Shown: piece after piece, positions 17,046 to 26,224 of the stretch
Position numbering within the stretch: the first letter of the stretch is position 1
Layout: every line of letters starts with the position of its first letter
Assembly (NCBI RefSeq): GCF_018780565.1
Contig: NZ_JADMJN010000003.1
Location: 372,001-436,000 of the forward strand
DNA length: 64,000 nucleotides
Direction: 5' to 3'
DNA from: Rhodoferax sp.
Lineage (GTDB): Bacteria; Pseudomonadota; Gammaproteobacteria; Burkholderiales; Burkholderiaceae_C
Program-made: the position numbers and the translations under genes
Notes under the pieces: model-generated
Told to the model about the DNA's origin: nothing
Database searches by the model: none
The model's input: the letters and a program-made list of their open reading frames with translations, nothing else

Positions 17046-20033
17046 TCAGTGGTTATCCACAAATACCATGGTTGATCCGATAACTGCACCGGTGCCATTA
17101 CGGTATTGGACATTGCCCAGGTAACGACTGCCAGCGATTACCGACCAGCCCAGACCAACGGATGTGGCCGTATTGCCATAAACCGTAGTCGGCGCACTCG
17201 CCCTCAAGGTTTGTATACCCACAGCAGGTCCAACCACCCAGCTTGATAGCGTGAAGCTCGTATTACCAGCAGGCGTATCGTATCCGAGGACGCATGCAGA
17301 ATAAGTACCACCGGCGGGGTTCAGCAATGTGACCATTTCATCCGATCCGGAATGACCGGCATACCCGACTACGGCTCCTGTGCCATTCGCACCCCTGTAG
17401 ACGGTGAGATCAAGATCCGTTGAAGCGCCTCCCAGGGTATCGGCGTTGAATAGCTGAAAGCGGGCCAACTGAGCACCGGAGGGGACGGTGAAATTGAAGC
17501 ACTGAACGGCATTGAAAGTCACAGCACCAGCAGACAAAGTCGCTGGCACAAGCCCAGTGGCAGCCACAGACAGGGTGCCTGTGTAGTTGGAGTTGATAGA
17601 GTAGACTTTGGTGCCCTTGCCTGAGGCCCTGGTGTCAGACACCTCGGCAGGTGCTGTAAACGGAGCACGACGCATGCTGAGTGGACTGCGCACGGTGCGC
17701 ACACCATCGGTCCAGGTCAGGTTGCCGAAGCTCCAGGCCCCAGTCGTCGCCGAAACAGCGGTCACCGTCACACTGAAGTTGGCCGTGGCACCGGGTGCAA
17801 TCGTCAGACTGGCAGGTGACACCACAACATTCCAACCTGGCACACTTGCATTTGACACAAAAGTAGAGCTGGCAAGTGTGGTGTTTGTCAATCTACGGTT
17901 AAAGGTGAGCGTGTAGGGCACAGCAGAGGCCGTCAGAGAAGCCAGGTTCAGATTCCAGGGTTCAATCGTGCCGACTGTTGAGCACGGACCAAGACCCGCT
18001 GGTGGTGCCAGACTCAAGCCGCACAAGAACCGACCGTAGTCCGCCGGGCTGATGTCATAGATCAGACCTGGGTTGGCCGCACCATTGGGATCCATGTGTC
18101 CGGCACCGTATCCCCACCGATTCGCGTCCAATGCGCCCGTTGCAAGCTTCACATCAGTGGCCGAGGTCATCAAGGCTGATTTGATGGCGGCCGGCGACCA
18201 CGTCGGATAAAGCTGCTTGAGCAAGGCAGCAGCACCGGCCACGTGCGGGCTGGACATTGAAGTGCCTTGAAGCAAGTTTGCGCCGGGTCCGGGAATGAAG
18301 GTTCCTAGCGCCACACCATCGTGCTGTGCTTGCGTCAGTGACACATCAATATAAGCGGCCAGGACCTCCACGCCCGGACCCGTGATGTCCGGCTTCAGGA
18401 TGTTGTTATTGGCCTGGTTGGGGCCACGTGATGAAAAATCGGCCATGACGGGAGCCACCACAGGCGTCGGATTGAGGGTTGGTCTGATTGAACCAACCGC
18501 ACCCACGAGTGCAACGTAATCGCGCACTGCTGTCCGCACTGAGTACTGCAAGTGCACGGTGGGCACACTGTGAAAATCCGCCACAAGATCGCTGGTGACG
18601 GGATTGATCAGCACCATGCCGATCCCCCCTACGCGTTTGACTTCGGCACTTTTTTCAACACGGTCATTGGTGCCTCGGTCGCAGACGACGATTTTGCCTA
18701 CGGCGGCACCTGTATCGAGACTGTTCAAAAGGCACAGATTGGCATTGTTGACCGAAACACCCGGGGCCGGGATGCTACTGGACAGCACCATCGGTGCGCT
18801 CGGCAAAATACTGGCAAATATCGACGCACCGGTGTATGCGGTGCCATTGCCCAGATTCACATCAGCAATGGACTGCCGATCGTGCGTAGATGCCGCGACC
18901 GTCATAATCCAGGGGCTGATATGCGCCACTGCATTGCCGGGACCGCTGTTGCCTGCGGAAGCCGCAACAAAAACACCGGCTGTCGTTGCATTCAAGTAGG
19001 CAATTTCGACCGGATCAACGAAATTGTTGAGCGTACCGCTAATTGAGTGATTGAGGACATCCACGTCATCGCTCACGGCATCGTCGATAGCCTTCACCAT
19101 ATCAGCCGAATAGCAGGCATCCCTCCCGGAGATAGCGGACCCCCAGCAAACCTTGTAGGCCGCCACTCGCGCCCGTGGGGCAATACCTGTGATGGCGCCA
19201 ATGCTTGTGCCATTGATGGAGGCCTGCACGTTGGCATTGCCACCTGCCGTCGACGCAGTATGACTACCGTGGCCATCGCCGTCACGCGGCGACTCGTATT
19301 CCAACGTGGTCAGCGAATTGTTACTCTTGAAGGCATTCACGTAGTAACGTGCGCCAATCAGTTTGTTGTTGCACATGGCCGCCGTAAACCCGGCCCCCGT
19401 CTGGCAAACGCCTTTCCACTTGGCGGGTGGGGGCCCATACACTTGAGTGCCAACCTGGTTGTAGGCAACGGGTGTGCCAAAGGCATCGACTTTGTCGCTG
19501 AAAGAAGGATTTTCAGGCCAGATGCCACTGTCTATCACACCAATGATGACGTTTTCACCTTTGACAACGGACCCGCTGGCATCCAGCTGTGACCATAAAC
19601 CACCCGGTGCATTGATGCCCAGGAAACCGGGGGTGCGGGTGGTGTCCAACCTGTGTATTTCGGACTCGGTAATCGACCTGACACCCGCGGAGCTTGCCAG
19701 CGCCTTGGCCTGAGCCTCCGTCAGTCTGGCAGAAAAACCATTGAACGCCACCGAGTAGCGATGCAGAGTAGGGATATTGCCAATTTTTGCCAGTGCCTGG
19801 TCTTGTCGGATGCTGAGGAAGCTCCGGTAAGCGCGCACGTTAGGTGAGTTAGCGTCCAGTTTCGCGCCACGCATGGGGCGCGTCGCCGCCAGACCGCGAA
19901 TCTGACCAGAATAGGTGGCTGCAGGCGCATCGGCCAGCTCGACAATATAGGTTTTGGTCCCACCGGTCTGTGCGCCGACTGACATGGTCATGGCAATGAG
20001 CCCGACCCCCAATACGTATCGATGAAATTTCAT
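17046..20033 (-). CDS. secreted S8 family serine peptidase (subtilase) with PA domain
   Basis: A 995-residue secreted subtilisin-like protease. A Sec signal peptide ends at about residue 21 (SVGAQ) and an inhibitor-I9-type propeptide spans about 27-125. The catalytic triad is visible: Asp168 (VIDSGIWPE), His255 (GDGHGSHTAS) and Ser592 (GTSMSSPHVAG), with oxyanion Asn362 (SAGNSGPG). A protease-associated (PA) domain is inserted at about 410-515, as in plant cucumisin-type subtilases, and an Fn3-like domain follows near 690-800. The C-terminal about 180 residues look like a pre-peptidase or beta-sandwich extension. No PEP-CTERM or autotransporter signal is present. The gene lies 25 bases downstream of a PEP-CTERM protein gene on the same strand, so they are probably co-transcribed. 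Confidence 0.93.
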   Translation of the reverse strand: MKFHRYVLGVGLIAMTMSVGAQTGGTKTYIVELADAPAATYSGQIRGLAATRPMRGAKLDANSPNVRAYRSFLSIRQDQALAKIGNIPTLHRYSVAFNGFSARLTEAQAKALASSAGVRSITESEIHRLDTTRTPGFLGINAPGGLWSQLDASGSVVKGENVIIGVIDSGIWPENPSFSDKVDAFGTPVAYNQVGTQVYGPPPAKWKGVCQTGAGFTAAMCNNKLIGARYYVNAFKSNNSLTTLEYESPRDGDGHGSHTASTAGGNANVQASINGTSIGAITGIAPRARVAAYKVCWGSAISGRDACYSADMVKAIDDAVSDDVDVLNHSISGTLNNFVDPVEIAYLNATTAGVFVAASAGNSGPGNAVAHISPWIMTVAASTHDRQSIADVNLGNGTAYTGASIFASILPSAPMVLSSSIPAPGVSVNNANLCLLNSLDTGAAVGKIVVCDRGTNDRVEKSAEVKRVGGIGMVLINPVTSDLVADFHSVPTVHLQYSVRTAVRDYVALVGAVGSIRPTLNPTPVVAPVMADFSSRGPNQANNNILKPDITGPGVEVLAAYIDVSLTQAQHDGVALGTFIPGPGANLLQGTSMSSPHVAGAAALLKQLYPTWSPAAIKSALMTSATDVKLATGALDANRWGYGAGHMDPNGAANPGLIYDISPADYGRFLCGLSLAPPAGLGPCSTVGTIEPWNLNLASLTASAVPYTLTFNRRLTNTTLASSTFVSNASVPGWNVVVSPASLTIAPGATANFSVTVTAVSATTGAWSFGNLTWTDGVRTVRSPLSMRRAPFTAPAEVSDTRASGKGTKVYSINSNYTGTLSVAATGLVPATLSAGAVTFNAVQCFNFTVPSGAQLARFQLFNADTLGGASTDLDLTVYRGANGTGAVVGYAGHSGSDEMVTLLNPAGGTYSACVLGYDTPAGNTSFTLSSWVVGPAVGIQTLRASAPTTVYGNTATSVGLGWSVIAGSRYLGNVQYRNGTGAVIGSTMVFVDNH

Positions 20034-20058
20034 TGAAAACTCCAGGTTCAGTTTGGGA

Positions 20059-20784
20059 TCAAGATTTCAGGTGACGGCGACGCAAACCCAAGCCCATCAA
20101 GCCAAGCATCAGCAGGGCGACAGTGGAAGGTTCAGGCACGCTACCCCCGTCAAGATGGGTCGCCAAGAGAAGGTTGTCGAGGGCGAATTGCCCTAAATTG
20201 TCGGAAGGATATGTGCATGCATCATTTGCGTCGTAGATGCATGCAACAAAACTTAGTTTGCTCAGCCCGGTTGTTGTGTGGGCAGGGAGGTCGAAACCAT
20301 GGAAAGAAAATTCACCGAGTGGGTCCGCGCTCCAGGCGACAGTGATCGGCGCTATAGAGTTACCGTTGCCGTCCCATCCTTGAATCCGCAGAGCGCCCGG
20401 CATGGCCAAAGGGGCGTAACTTTTACCCGCAATAAATCCATAATCCATGCCCAAGAGGGTGAATAGCTGACCATCGGCACGTGTGATTTCGAGGGCGTTG
20501 TCGTCAAATGCGCCGAAAAACTGTGTGGCATTGCCTTTGGGGGCTTTGACGCCAGAGTAGCTTGCAGCCGTGTCAACAGTCGCGAATGAACCACTCGTGG
20601 GGCCACCATTGACCAAAAAGGAAAAACCGGAAGCAGTGAAAGTATCACCACCAAAATATAAATTTGTCAGCTCCGGGTCTTCAAAATCGATGGTGCTGAC
20701 AACTGGAGCTGCATGCACTTGGGGCAGCAGCATGGCACCTACAAGCATCGCGCCACCACACAACTGATGAATAGATTTGAGCAT
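20059..20784 (-). CDS. PEP-CTERM sorting domain-containing exported protein
   Basis: A 241-residue exported protein. An N-terminal signal peptide (about 25 residues, ending QVHAA) is followed by a body with a GFDLPAHTTTGLSKLSF segment and QFALD near residue 202. The C-terminus is a canonical PEP-CTERM signal: VPEPSTVALLMLG, a hydrophobic stretch and RRRHLKS. Such proteins are cut and anchored or released by an exosortase (EpsH family) and are typical of biofilm-forming bacteria with exopolysaccharide loci. The QFALD segment recalls a PEP-CTERM subfamily with a QFxxD motif. No exosortase gene is in this window. Together with the subtilase it may act at the cell surface; its function is unknown. 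Confidence 0.9.
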   Translation of the reverse strand: MLKSIHQLCGGAMLVGAMLLPQVHAAPVVSTIDFEDPELTNLYFGGDTFTASGFSFLVNGGPTSGSFATVDTAASYSGVKAPKGNATQFFGAFDDNALEITRADGQLFTLLGMDYGFIAGKSYAPLAMPGALRIQGWDGNGNSIAPITVAWSADPLGEFSFHGFDLPAHTTTGLSKLSFVACIYDANDACTYPSDNLGQFALDNLLLATHLDGGSVPEPSTVALLMLGLMGLGLRRRHLKS

Positions 20785-21299
20785 TTTTTGTTCCTGAATG
20801 AAGGTCGATGGGTAAGGAATACAACACGTTTAAATTGAATCTCAACGCGTTGTGACTCCTCCTGAGTGCTTGGCGTGTTCGACACTTCAAGCAGCAATTT
20901 TCATGCCCCAAGTCAAGAAATCAGTGCAAACACTTAGGTGTTCTCCTGAAATGCATCAGTAAATCGTGAAGTATTTGAATTTACTTCGTTCAGCAATCTT
21001 GCTCTGTTAAATTTTCCGACATTTCATCAAATCAAATCATGAATCTCTGGGCCGCAGATTCGTGACGGTATGGAAATTCTTCATGAATTCGCAAAATTGC
21101 CGAAAAATTTCAAGAAAAAAGACGGTTTTTTGAAATTTCAAAGAAAACGGTGTGTTCTTTGACTTGCAATTGGAAACAAAGTGTAAATTTTTTCGACAAC
21201 TGGATTGGAAACTGCTATTGCGGTACTTCCATTGCCTTGCCAGACGGTCAAGCCCTTCGCCCAGCAGCGAAGCGGCAAATCAGGGCGAGATTTCCAAGC
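20785..21299. other. 515-base AT-rich non-coding gap
   Basis: No convincing gene was seen on either strand. Base composition is clearly richer in A+T than the flanks. It should hold the promoter of the PEP-CTERM/subtilase pair (minus strand). It also holds the palindrome TGAAATTTCA (21131-21140), the inverted repeat at 21138-21162, and a promoter-like pair facing right (TTGACT 21159-21164, TGTAAA 21182-21187, 17-base spacer) with no gene downstream of it. Confidence 0.6.
21138..21162. repeat. 8-bp perfect inverted repeat in the AT-rich gap
   Basis: TCAAAGAA (21138-21145) and TTCTTTGA (21155-21162) are perfect complements with nine bases between them. The half-site spacing of 17 bases and the overlap with the palindrome TGAAATTTCA fit a regulator-binding region. 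No binding protein is identified. Confidence 0.45.
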
Positions 21300-22136
21300 C
21301 TACTGGGGCTGATTGATAACGGTGTCTTCGAGTTTGCCGGCCAGCTGGGAAATCGCCAGCGCTGCCGGGCAACCGGGTGTGGATTGCATCAGCAATTGGC
21401 GACGCATCACCGCCTGCCGCACGGAGGGATCCGCCGGGATGTCGCCAACGTGGATGAGGCGAATCGGACGCCCTGGCTCGGTCACCACAAAACGGTCCAG
21501 CACCTGCTGCAATTGCGTGGTGATGGCGCGACCATCACCCAGACGTGCGGTCTGGTTGATGACCATGCGGATGTTTTGCCGCTTTTGCTGACCCACTAGC
21601 ACCTTGATCGTGGCATAGGCGTCGGTCAGTGAAGTTGGCTCGGGCGTTGCCACCACCAATACTTCGGAGGCCAGTGAGACAGCAAAAAGCACCACATCCG
21701 AAATACCGGCTCCGGTGTCCAGTATCACGATGTCATAGTGCGGCATCAGCCCGCTCATGATGCGCAGGAAATCGTCACGAACTTCGGGTGTCAGGCGTGA
21801 ATATTCCACCATGCCGGAGCCTGCCAGCAGAACCGAAAAACCGCCCGGAGCGCGCACAATGGCTTCTTCGAGCTTGGCTTTTCCGGTGAATACATCGTGC
21901 AGGGTGATCTTGGGATAGAGGTTCAGCACCACATCCAGGTTGGCCAGGCCCAGGTCCGCGTCCAGCACCAGGACACGGTGCCCGCGTTTGGCCAATGCTG
22001 CTGCCAGATTGGCTGCCACAAAGGTCTTGCCGACACCCCCTTTTCCGCTGGTGACAGCGAGCACCTTGCCAAGCGGCTTGAGGGGTACCGCGGTAGCAGC
22101 CGCGTTGCCTTGTGGTGGATTCAGGACATCGCTCAT
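21300..22136 (-). CDS. MinD/ParA family ATPase, FleN/FlhG-like
   Basis: About 278 residues with a deviant Walker A motif (VTSGKGGVGKTFVAANLA) near residues 28-45, the LVLDADLGLANLDVVL switch, and VILDTGAGISDVV. The LGLANLDVVLNL wording is typical of FleN/FlhG, the MinD-like ATPase that limits flagellar number. No flagellar genes are nearby. A TTG at 22142 is possible, but ATG 22136 is preferred. It lies two bases after a diguanylate cyclase gene on the same strand, pairing an ATPase of this class with c-di-GMP signalling. FleN-like activity is inference; a generic MinD-like role cannot be excluded. Confidence 0.8.
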   Translation of the reverse strand: MSDVLNPPQGNAAATAVPLKPLGKVLAVTSGKGGVGKTFVAANLAAALAKRGHRVLVLDADLGLANLDVVLNLYPKITLHDVFTGKAKLEEAIVRAPGGFSVLLAGSGMVEYSRLTPEVRDDFLRIMSGLMPHYDIVILDTGAGISDVVLFAVSLASEVLVVATPEPTSLTDAYATIKVLVGQQKRQNIRMVINQTARLGDGRAITTQLQQVLDRFVVTEPGRPIRLIHVGDIPADPSVRQAVMRRQLLMQSTPGCPAALAISQLAGKLEDTVINQPQ

Positions 22137-22138
22137 TA

Positions 22139-22933
22139 TCAATTCACCCTATTCATTGCATTGCCCGTCGTACCACCCGATGCTTCGCTCGGAATACTTT
22201 CGATCCATGCGGGATCGCCGGTGGTGAGATGGCCAAACAACAGACTTTTTTCTTCGGCACTAACGGCGATAACTTGCTGCTGGTCGATAAAAACACGATT
22301 ACGCCCCTCGGATTTGGCCCGGTAGAGCTGGATATCGGCACGATCAGTCCACAAGGACGTCGTCGAACGCACCCATTCCGGTGCGTAGGCTCCTCCGATA
22401 CTGACAGTGACATGGATATTGACTTGTGGCGAAATGGAGATGAGGAGGGACTCAATGGTTTCACGGATGCGTTCTGCCACGGTCTGGCCAAACGTGACCT
22501 GGCAGTTCGGCAAGATCACCGCGAACTCTTCGCCGCCATAGCGTGCGACCGTGTCCATGGGGCGTACGCACGTCGCCAGGCATTTGGCTACAGCCTGAAG
22601 CACCTGGTCGCCAGCGTGATGGCCGTACGTATCGTTGACTTGTTTGAAATGGTCAATGTCCAGCATCAGCAGCAGTGCGTGGTCACCCGAGCGGGCCACG
22701 ACATCGATTTCGCGGCTCAGCACATTGCGGAATTGACGTCGGTTGGCCAAGCCTGTGAGCGGGTCCTTGAGGGATAGTTCGCACAAGTTGTCAATGACGC
22801 TCTGGACATAAACGGTGGCGGACTCTTTCGCTTCGGGCAAGCTGTCCGGCATGTCATGCACCAGCAGGGCACGTGCATCGTCCAGACGTAAATCACGCAG
22901 ATCAATCACGGAGGATGCAATCTTGGGGGCCAC
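22139..22933 (-). CDS. GGDEF-domain diguanylate cyclase
   Basis: A 264-residue soluble diguanylate cyclase. A helical N-terminus of about 55 residues leads to the GGDEF domain. Substrate and metal motifs DIDHFKQVNDTYGH and RYGGEEFAVILP are intact, so the enzyme should convert two GTP to c-di-GMP. An RxxD inhibitory site (RPMD) sits five residues before GGEEF, which indicates product feedback. The final ADIQLYRAKSEGRNRV is normal. About 40 residues beyond the domain have no recognised function. No sensor or membrane segment was found. Its stop is two bases before the MinD-like gene. Confidence 0.92.
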   Translation of the reverse strand: MAPKIASSVIDLRDLRLDDARALLVHDMPDSLPEAKESATVYVQSVIDNLCELSLKDPLTGLANRRQFRNVLSREIDVVARSGDHALLLMLDIDHFKQVNDTYGHHAGDQVLQAVAKCLATCVRPMDTVARYGGEEFAVILPNCQVTFGQTVAERIRETIESLLISISPQVNIHVTVSIGGAYAPEWVRSTTSLWTDRADIQLYRAKSEGRNRVFIDQQQVIAVSAEEKSLLFGHLTTGDPAWIESIPSEASGGTTGNAMNRVN

Positions 22934-23041
22934 GGCGTATTAGGGTCTTGTTGATTTGACGATTTAAGTCTAACAGGTACCAGTTTCGAATGCGACGAAA
23001 AATCCAGGTGATTCGCCATCTATTCATCACGTTGGAAAGGT

Positions 23042-23794
23042 TCAGTGCATGCTGCCACAGACACTGCAGTTTGCCTGGCGCCCGATGCGCATTTCAGTGA
23101 ATTCCATGGAGCGACCATCCAGCATCAACAGTCGGCCGGTCAGGGGGCGACCGGCGCCGCTGAGCAGCTTGAGCGCTTCGGCCGCCTGCATGGAGCCGAT
23201 GATGCCCACCAGCGGCGCAAATACGCCCATGGTGGCACAGCGGGTTTCCTCAAATGTGGTGTCGGGGGGGAAGACGCAGGCATAGCAGGGCGAGCTTGCA
23301 TCGCGCGGGTCGTAGACACAGACCTGTCCGTCAAAGCGGATGGCCGCGCCCGACACCAGGGGTTTGCGGTGTTTGACACAGGCGGCATTGATGGCGTGAC
23401 GCGTGGTGAAGTTGTCACAGCAGTCCAGCACCACATCGGCCTGCGCTACCAGGGTATCGAGCAAAGCGGCATCCGCGCGCGCCATGACCGGGGTTACCTG
23501 CACTTCCGGGTTGATGGCCGCAATGGCGACCTGCGCTGATTCCACCTTGGGCCGTCCGACGCGCTGCATGGTGTGGGCGATTTGCCGCTGCAGATTGGTC
23601 ATGTCCACGGCGTCATGGTCCACCACCGTGATCTGCCCCACGCCTGCAGAACCGAGATACAGGGCCACTGGCGAGCCCAAGCCACCGGCACCGATCACCA
23701 GCGCATGACTGCCTTGAATTCTCTCCTGGCCGTCAATCCCGATTTCGTTGAGCAGGATATGGCGCGAGTAGCGCAGGAGCTGTTCGTCAGTCAT
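23042..23794 (-). CDS. moeB: Molybdopterin-synthase adenylyltransferase (MoeB/ThiF/HesA family)
   Basis: A 250-residue E1-like enzyme that adenylates the C-terminal Gly of a sulfur carrier such as MoaD (or ThiS). The nucleotide-binding loop GAGGLGSP is at residues 35-42. Zinc Cys pairs are Cys170/Cys173 (CYAC) and Cys243/Cys246 (CSVC). Cys186 in ETRCATMG is the equivalent of the conserved Cys near the crossover loop. MoeB supports molybdenum cofactor synthesis, needed by both formate dehydrogenases at 48-64 kb. ThiF-type use in thiamine synthesis is the alternative. It starts eight bases after ctpA. Confidence 0.9.
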   Translation of the reverse strand: MTDEQLLRYSRHILLNEIGIDGQERIQGSHALVIGAGGLGSPVALYLGSAGVGQITVVDHDAVDMTNLQRQIAHTMQRVGRPKVESAQVAIAAINPEVQVTPVMARADAALLDTLVAQADVVLDCCDNFTTRHAINAACVKHRKPLVSGAAIRFDGQVCVYDPRDASSPCYACVFPPDTTFEETRCATMGVFAPLVGIIGSMQAAEALKLLSGAGRPLTGRLLMLDGRSMEFTEMRIGRQANCSVCGSMH

Positions 23795-23802
23795 GAGAGC
23801 GC

Positions 23803-25275
23803 TTATTCTTCTTTCTTTTCTTCCTTGCGTTCAACCATGGTCTTGCTGACCATGACGGTACGGCCCTTGAGCTGGTTGACGGCTTGAGCCAACTGGAAGT
23901 CCTTGTCCGAGCCAAATTCGGGCAGCTTGCGATCAGCCACCGGCTTTTTCAGTTCTTCTTCCAGCTTCTTGCGCGCTTCTTCGCGTGCTTTCTCGCGGGC
24001 TTCGTCTTTTTTCTCCTCGCCCTGGCCACTGTTCAGGTGCTTCTCCAGGTCGGCCTCACGGGTGCGCAGCGCGGCAAACAGGTTGCCGTCTTCGGTTTCA
24101 TCCACCATGACATCGGGCACGATGCCTTTGGCCTGGATCGACTTGCCGCTGGGCGTGTAGTAACGGCTGGTGGTGAGTTTCAGTCCGGCGGTTGGGCAGT
24201 TGTCCATGCGGAAGGCAGGATCCAGACATACTGCTGTTTGCACCGAGCCTTTGCCGAAGGTCTGGTTGCCCAGCACCGTGGCGCGTTTGTGGTCCTGCAG
24301 CGCGCCGGCCACGATCTCGCTGGCGGAAGCGGAGCCTTCGTTCACCAATACCACCAGAGGCACGGTTTTCAAGGCTCCTTTGGTCACCTCGTTGAGGCGC
24401 TTCAGGGGATCAGCACCGCCGCGGCGCTGGTAATACTCCGGTGCGGCCTTGTAGGTGTACTTGCTCTCGGCCAACTGGCCATTGGCGGACACCACGGTGA
24501 CGTTTTCAGGCAAAAAGGCCGCCGACACCGCCACTGCAGCGTCCAGATAGCCGCCGGGATCGTTGCGCAGGTCCAGCACCAAGCCCTTGAGATGGGGCTC
24601 CTGCTTGTAGATTTCTTCGATCTTGCGGGAAAAGTCCTCGACCGTGCGTTCCTGGAACTGGCTCAGCCGAATCCATGCATAGCCGGGTTCCAGCACCTTG
24701 CTGCGAACGGACTGGGTGCGGATTTCCTCGCGTGTGATTGTTACCGGGAAGGTGCGGCTTTCAGCTTTGCGGAAAACGCTGAGGATGACTTTGGTATTGG
24801 GTTCGCCGCGCATGCGCTTGACGCCCTCGCTGAGGGTCAGGCCCTTGACCGGAGTCTCGTCGATCTTGACGATCAGATCGTTGGGTTTGAGGCCGGCCCG
24901 GAATGCCGGTGAACCTTCGATAGGGGAGACGACCTTGATCAGGCCGTCTTCCTGCGAGATCTCGATGCCGACGCCAACAAACTTGCCGGTGGTGCCTTCG
25001 TTGAATTCCTTGAGTGCCTTCTTGTCAAGGTACTGCGAGTGGGGGTCCAGGCTGGATACCATGCCCACGATGGCATCGGTGATCAGCTTCTTGTCGTTGA
25101 CCGGTTCAACATAGTTGGTCTTGACCATGCCGAACACGGCGGCCAGCTGCTGCAACTCTTCAAGCGGCAGCGGCGCCAGGGTGCCGCGCGCCACGGTCTG
25201 CAGCGAAACTGTGGTCAAAGCACCAGCTACCACGCCCAGAGAGACCCAGCCTGCAATTTTCAATTTTCGACCCAT
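23803..25275 (-). CDS. ctpA: S41 family C-terminal processing peptidase
   Basis: A 490-residue periplasmic protease from ATG 25275, chosen because the next residues form a signal or anchor (MGRKLKIAGWVSLGVVAGAL). A PDZ domain (about 95-180, GVGIEISQEDGLIKV) precedes the S41 protease domain. The Ser nucleophile lies in GSASASE at 314-320 and the Lys in FGKGSVQ near 342, forming a Ser/Lys dyad. The C-terminus is a long charged, probably coiled-coil segment (about 430-465). Such proteases trim or degrade envelope proteins by recognising C-termini. It lies between gpmA and moeB in one minus-strand run. Confidence 0.94.
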   Translation of the reverse strand: MGRKLKIAGWVSLGVVAGALTTVSLQTVARGTLAPLPLEELQQLAAVFGMVKTNYVEPVNDKKLITDAIVGMVSSLDPHSQYLDKKALKEFNEGTTGKFVGVGIEISQEDGLIKVVSPIEGSPAFRAGLKPNDLIVKIDETPVKGLTLSEGVKRMRGEPNTKVILSVFRKAESRTFPVTITREEIRTQSVRSKVLEPGYAWIRLSQFQERTVEDFSRKIEEIYKQEPHLKGLVLDLRNDPGGYLDAAVAVSAAFLPENVTVVSANGQLAESKYTYKAAPEYYQRRGGADPLKRLNEVTKGALKTVPLVVLVNEGSASASEIVAGALQDHKRATVLGNQTFGKGSVQTAVCLDPAFRMDNCPTAGLKLTTSRYYTPSGKSIQAKGIVPDVMVDETEDGNLFAALRTREADLEKHLNSGQGEEKKDEAREKAREEARKKLEEELKKPVADRKLPEFGSDKDFQLAQAVNQLKGRTVMVSKTMVERKEEKKEE

Positions 25276-25342
25276 AAATATTCCTGTTTGGGACCAATAT
25301 ACACGGTTGGATGCTTCTTCCCGGGAGTGGTTCCCTATTTGT

Positions 25343-26086
25343 TCAGGCTTTTCCCTGCGAGGCCACGGCAGCGGCTGCCTTGGCCGCCGCTTCGGCGTCT
25401 CCCAGGTAGTAGTGGCGGATGGGCTTGAGGTTTTCGTCCAGCTCGTAGACCAGCGGAATGCCATTGGGGATGTTCAGGCCCACGATGTCGTCGTCCGAGA
25501 TGTTGTCCAGGTATTTCACCAGAGCCCGGATCGAGTTGCCGTGCGCCGCCACCACCACGCGCTTGCCAGCCTTGATGGCGGGCGCGAGGGCTTCGTTCCA
25601 GAACGGCATGACCCGTGCCACCGTGTCTTTCAGACATTCGGTCAGGGGAATCTGATCGGGTTGTAACTTGGCGTAACGCACGTCGTTGCGTTCGCTGCGC
25701 GGGTCGCTGGACTCCAGCGCCGGTGGTGGGGTGTCGTAGCTGCGGCGCCATACCAGCACCTGGGCGTCGCCATATTTCTTGGCGGTTTCACCCTTGTTGA
25801 GCCCTTGCAGGGCGCCATAGTGGCGCTCATTGAGGCGCCAGCTGTTGACCACGGGCAACCAGGTCCGGTCCATTTCGTCGAGCACATGCCACAGGGTGCG
25901 GGTGGCACGCTTGAGAACGCTGGTGTAAGCCACGTCAAATTCGTAGCCTTCGGCCTTGAGCAGGCGCCCGGCCTCTTTGGCCTGGTCAATGCCGGTAGGC
26001 GTCAGGTCGACGTCGGTCCAGCCGGTAAAGCGGTTGTCAAGGTTCCAGGTGGATTCGCCGTGGCGGATGAGAACGAGTTTGTACAT
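25343..26086 (-). CDS. gpmA: 2,3-bisphosphoglycerate-dependent phosphoglycerate mutase
   Basis: A 247-residue enzyme of normal length for the cofactor-dependent type, interconverting 3- and 2-phosphoglycerate in glycolysis and gluconeogenesis. The phosphohistidine motif [10 protein letters not shown] puts the active-site His at residue 9. Further signatures are [26 protein letters not shown] and [12 protein letters not shown] with the second His. It heads the run gpmA-ctpA-moeB and is divergent from the rhodanese gene at 26225, so the 138-base gap holds both promoters. Confidence 0.97.
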   Translation of the reverse strand: MYKLVLIRHGESTWNLDNRFTGWTDVDLTPTGIDQAKEAGRLLKAEGYEFDVAYTSVLKRATRTLWHVLDEMDRTWLPVVNSWRLNERHYGALQGLNKGETAKKYGDAQVLVWRRSYDTPPPALESSDPRSERNDVRYAKLQPDQIPLTECLKDTVARVMPFWNEALAPAIKAGKRVVVAAHGNSIRALVKYLDNISDDDIVGLNIPNGIPLVYELDENLKPIRHYYLGDAEAAAKAAAAVASQGKA

Positions 26087-26224
26087 GGTGTTTTCAGGTG
26101 ATCAGGGGCCACAACGACGGCAAATGCAGAGGTCGGGGCAGGGGCAAAACAGGGGAGTCAATGCGCTGGGCACCCCGGCATTCTAAAATAGGTGGTTTGC
26201 CGCAAGCTACTTCTAAGGATTCAA

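Noticed and set aside
26087-26224. Promoter for the rhodanese gene
   Set aside because: TAAAAT is present upstream of the start but no -35-like hexamer lies at a normal spacing.
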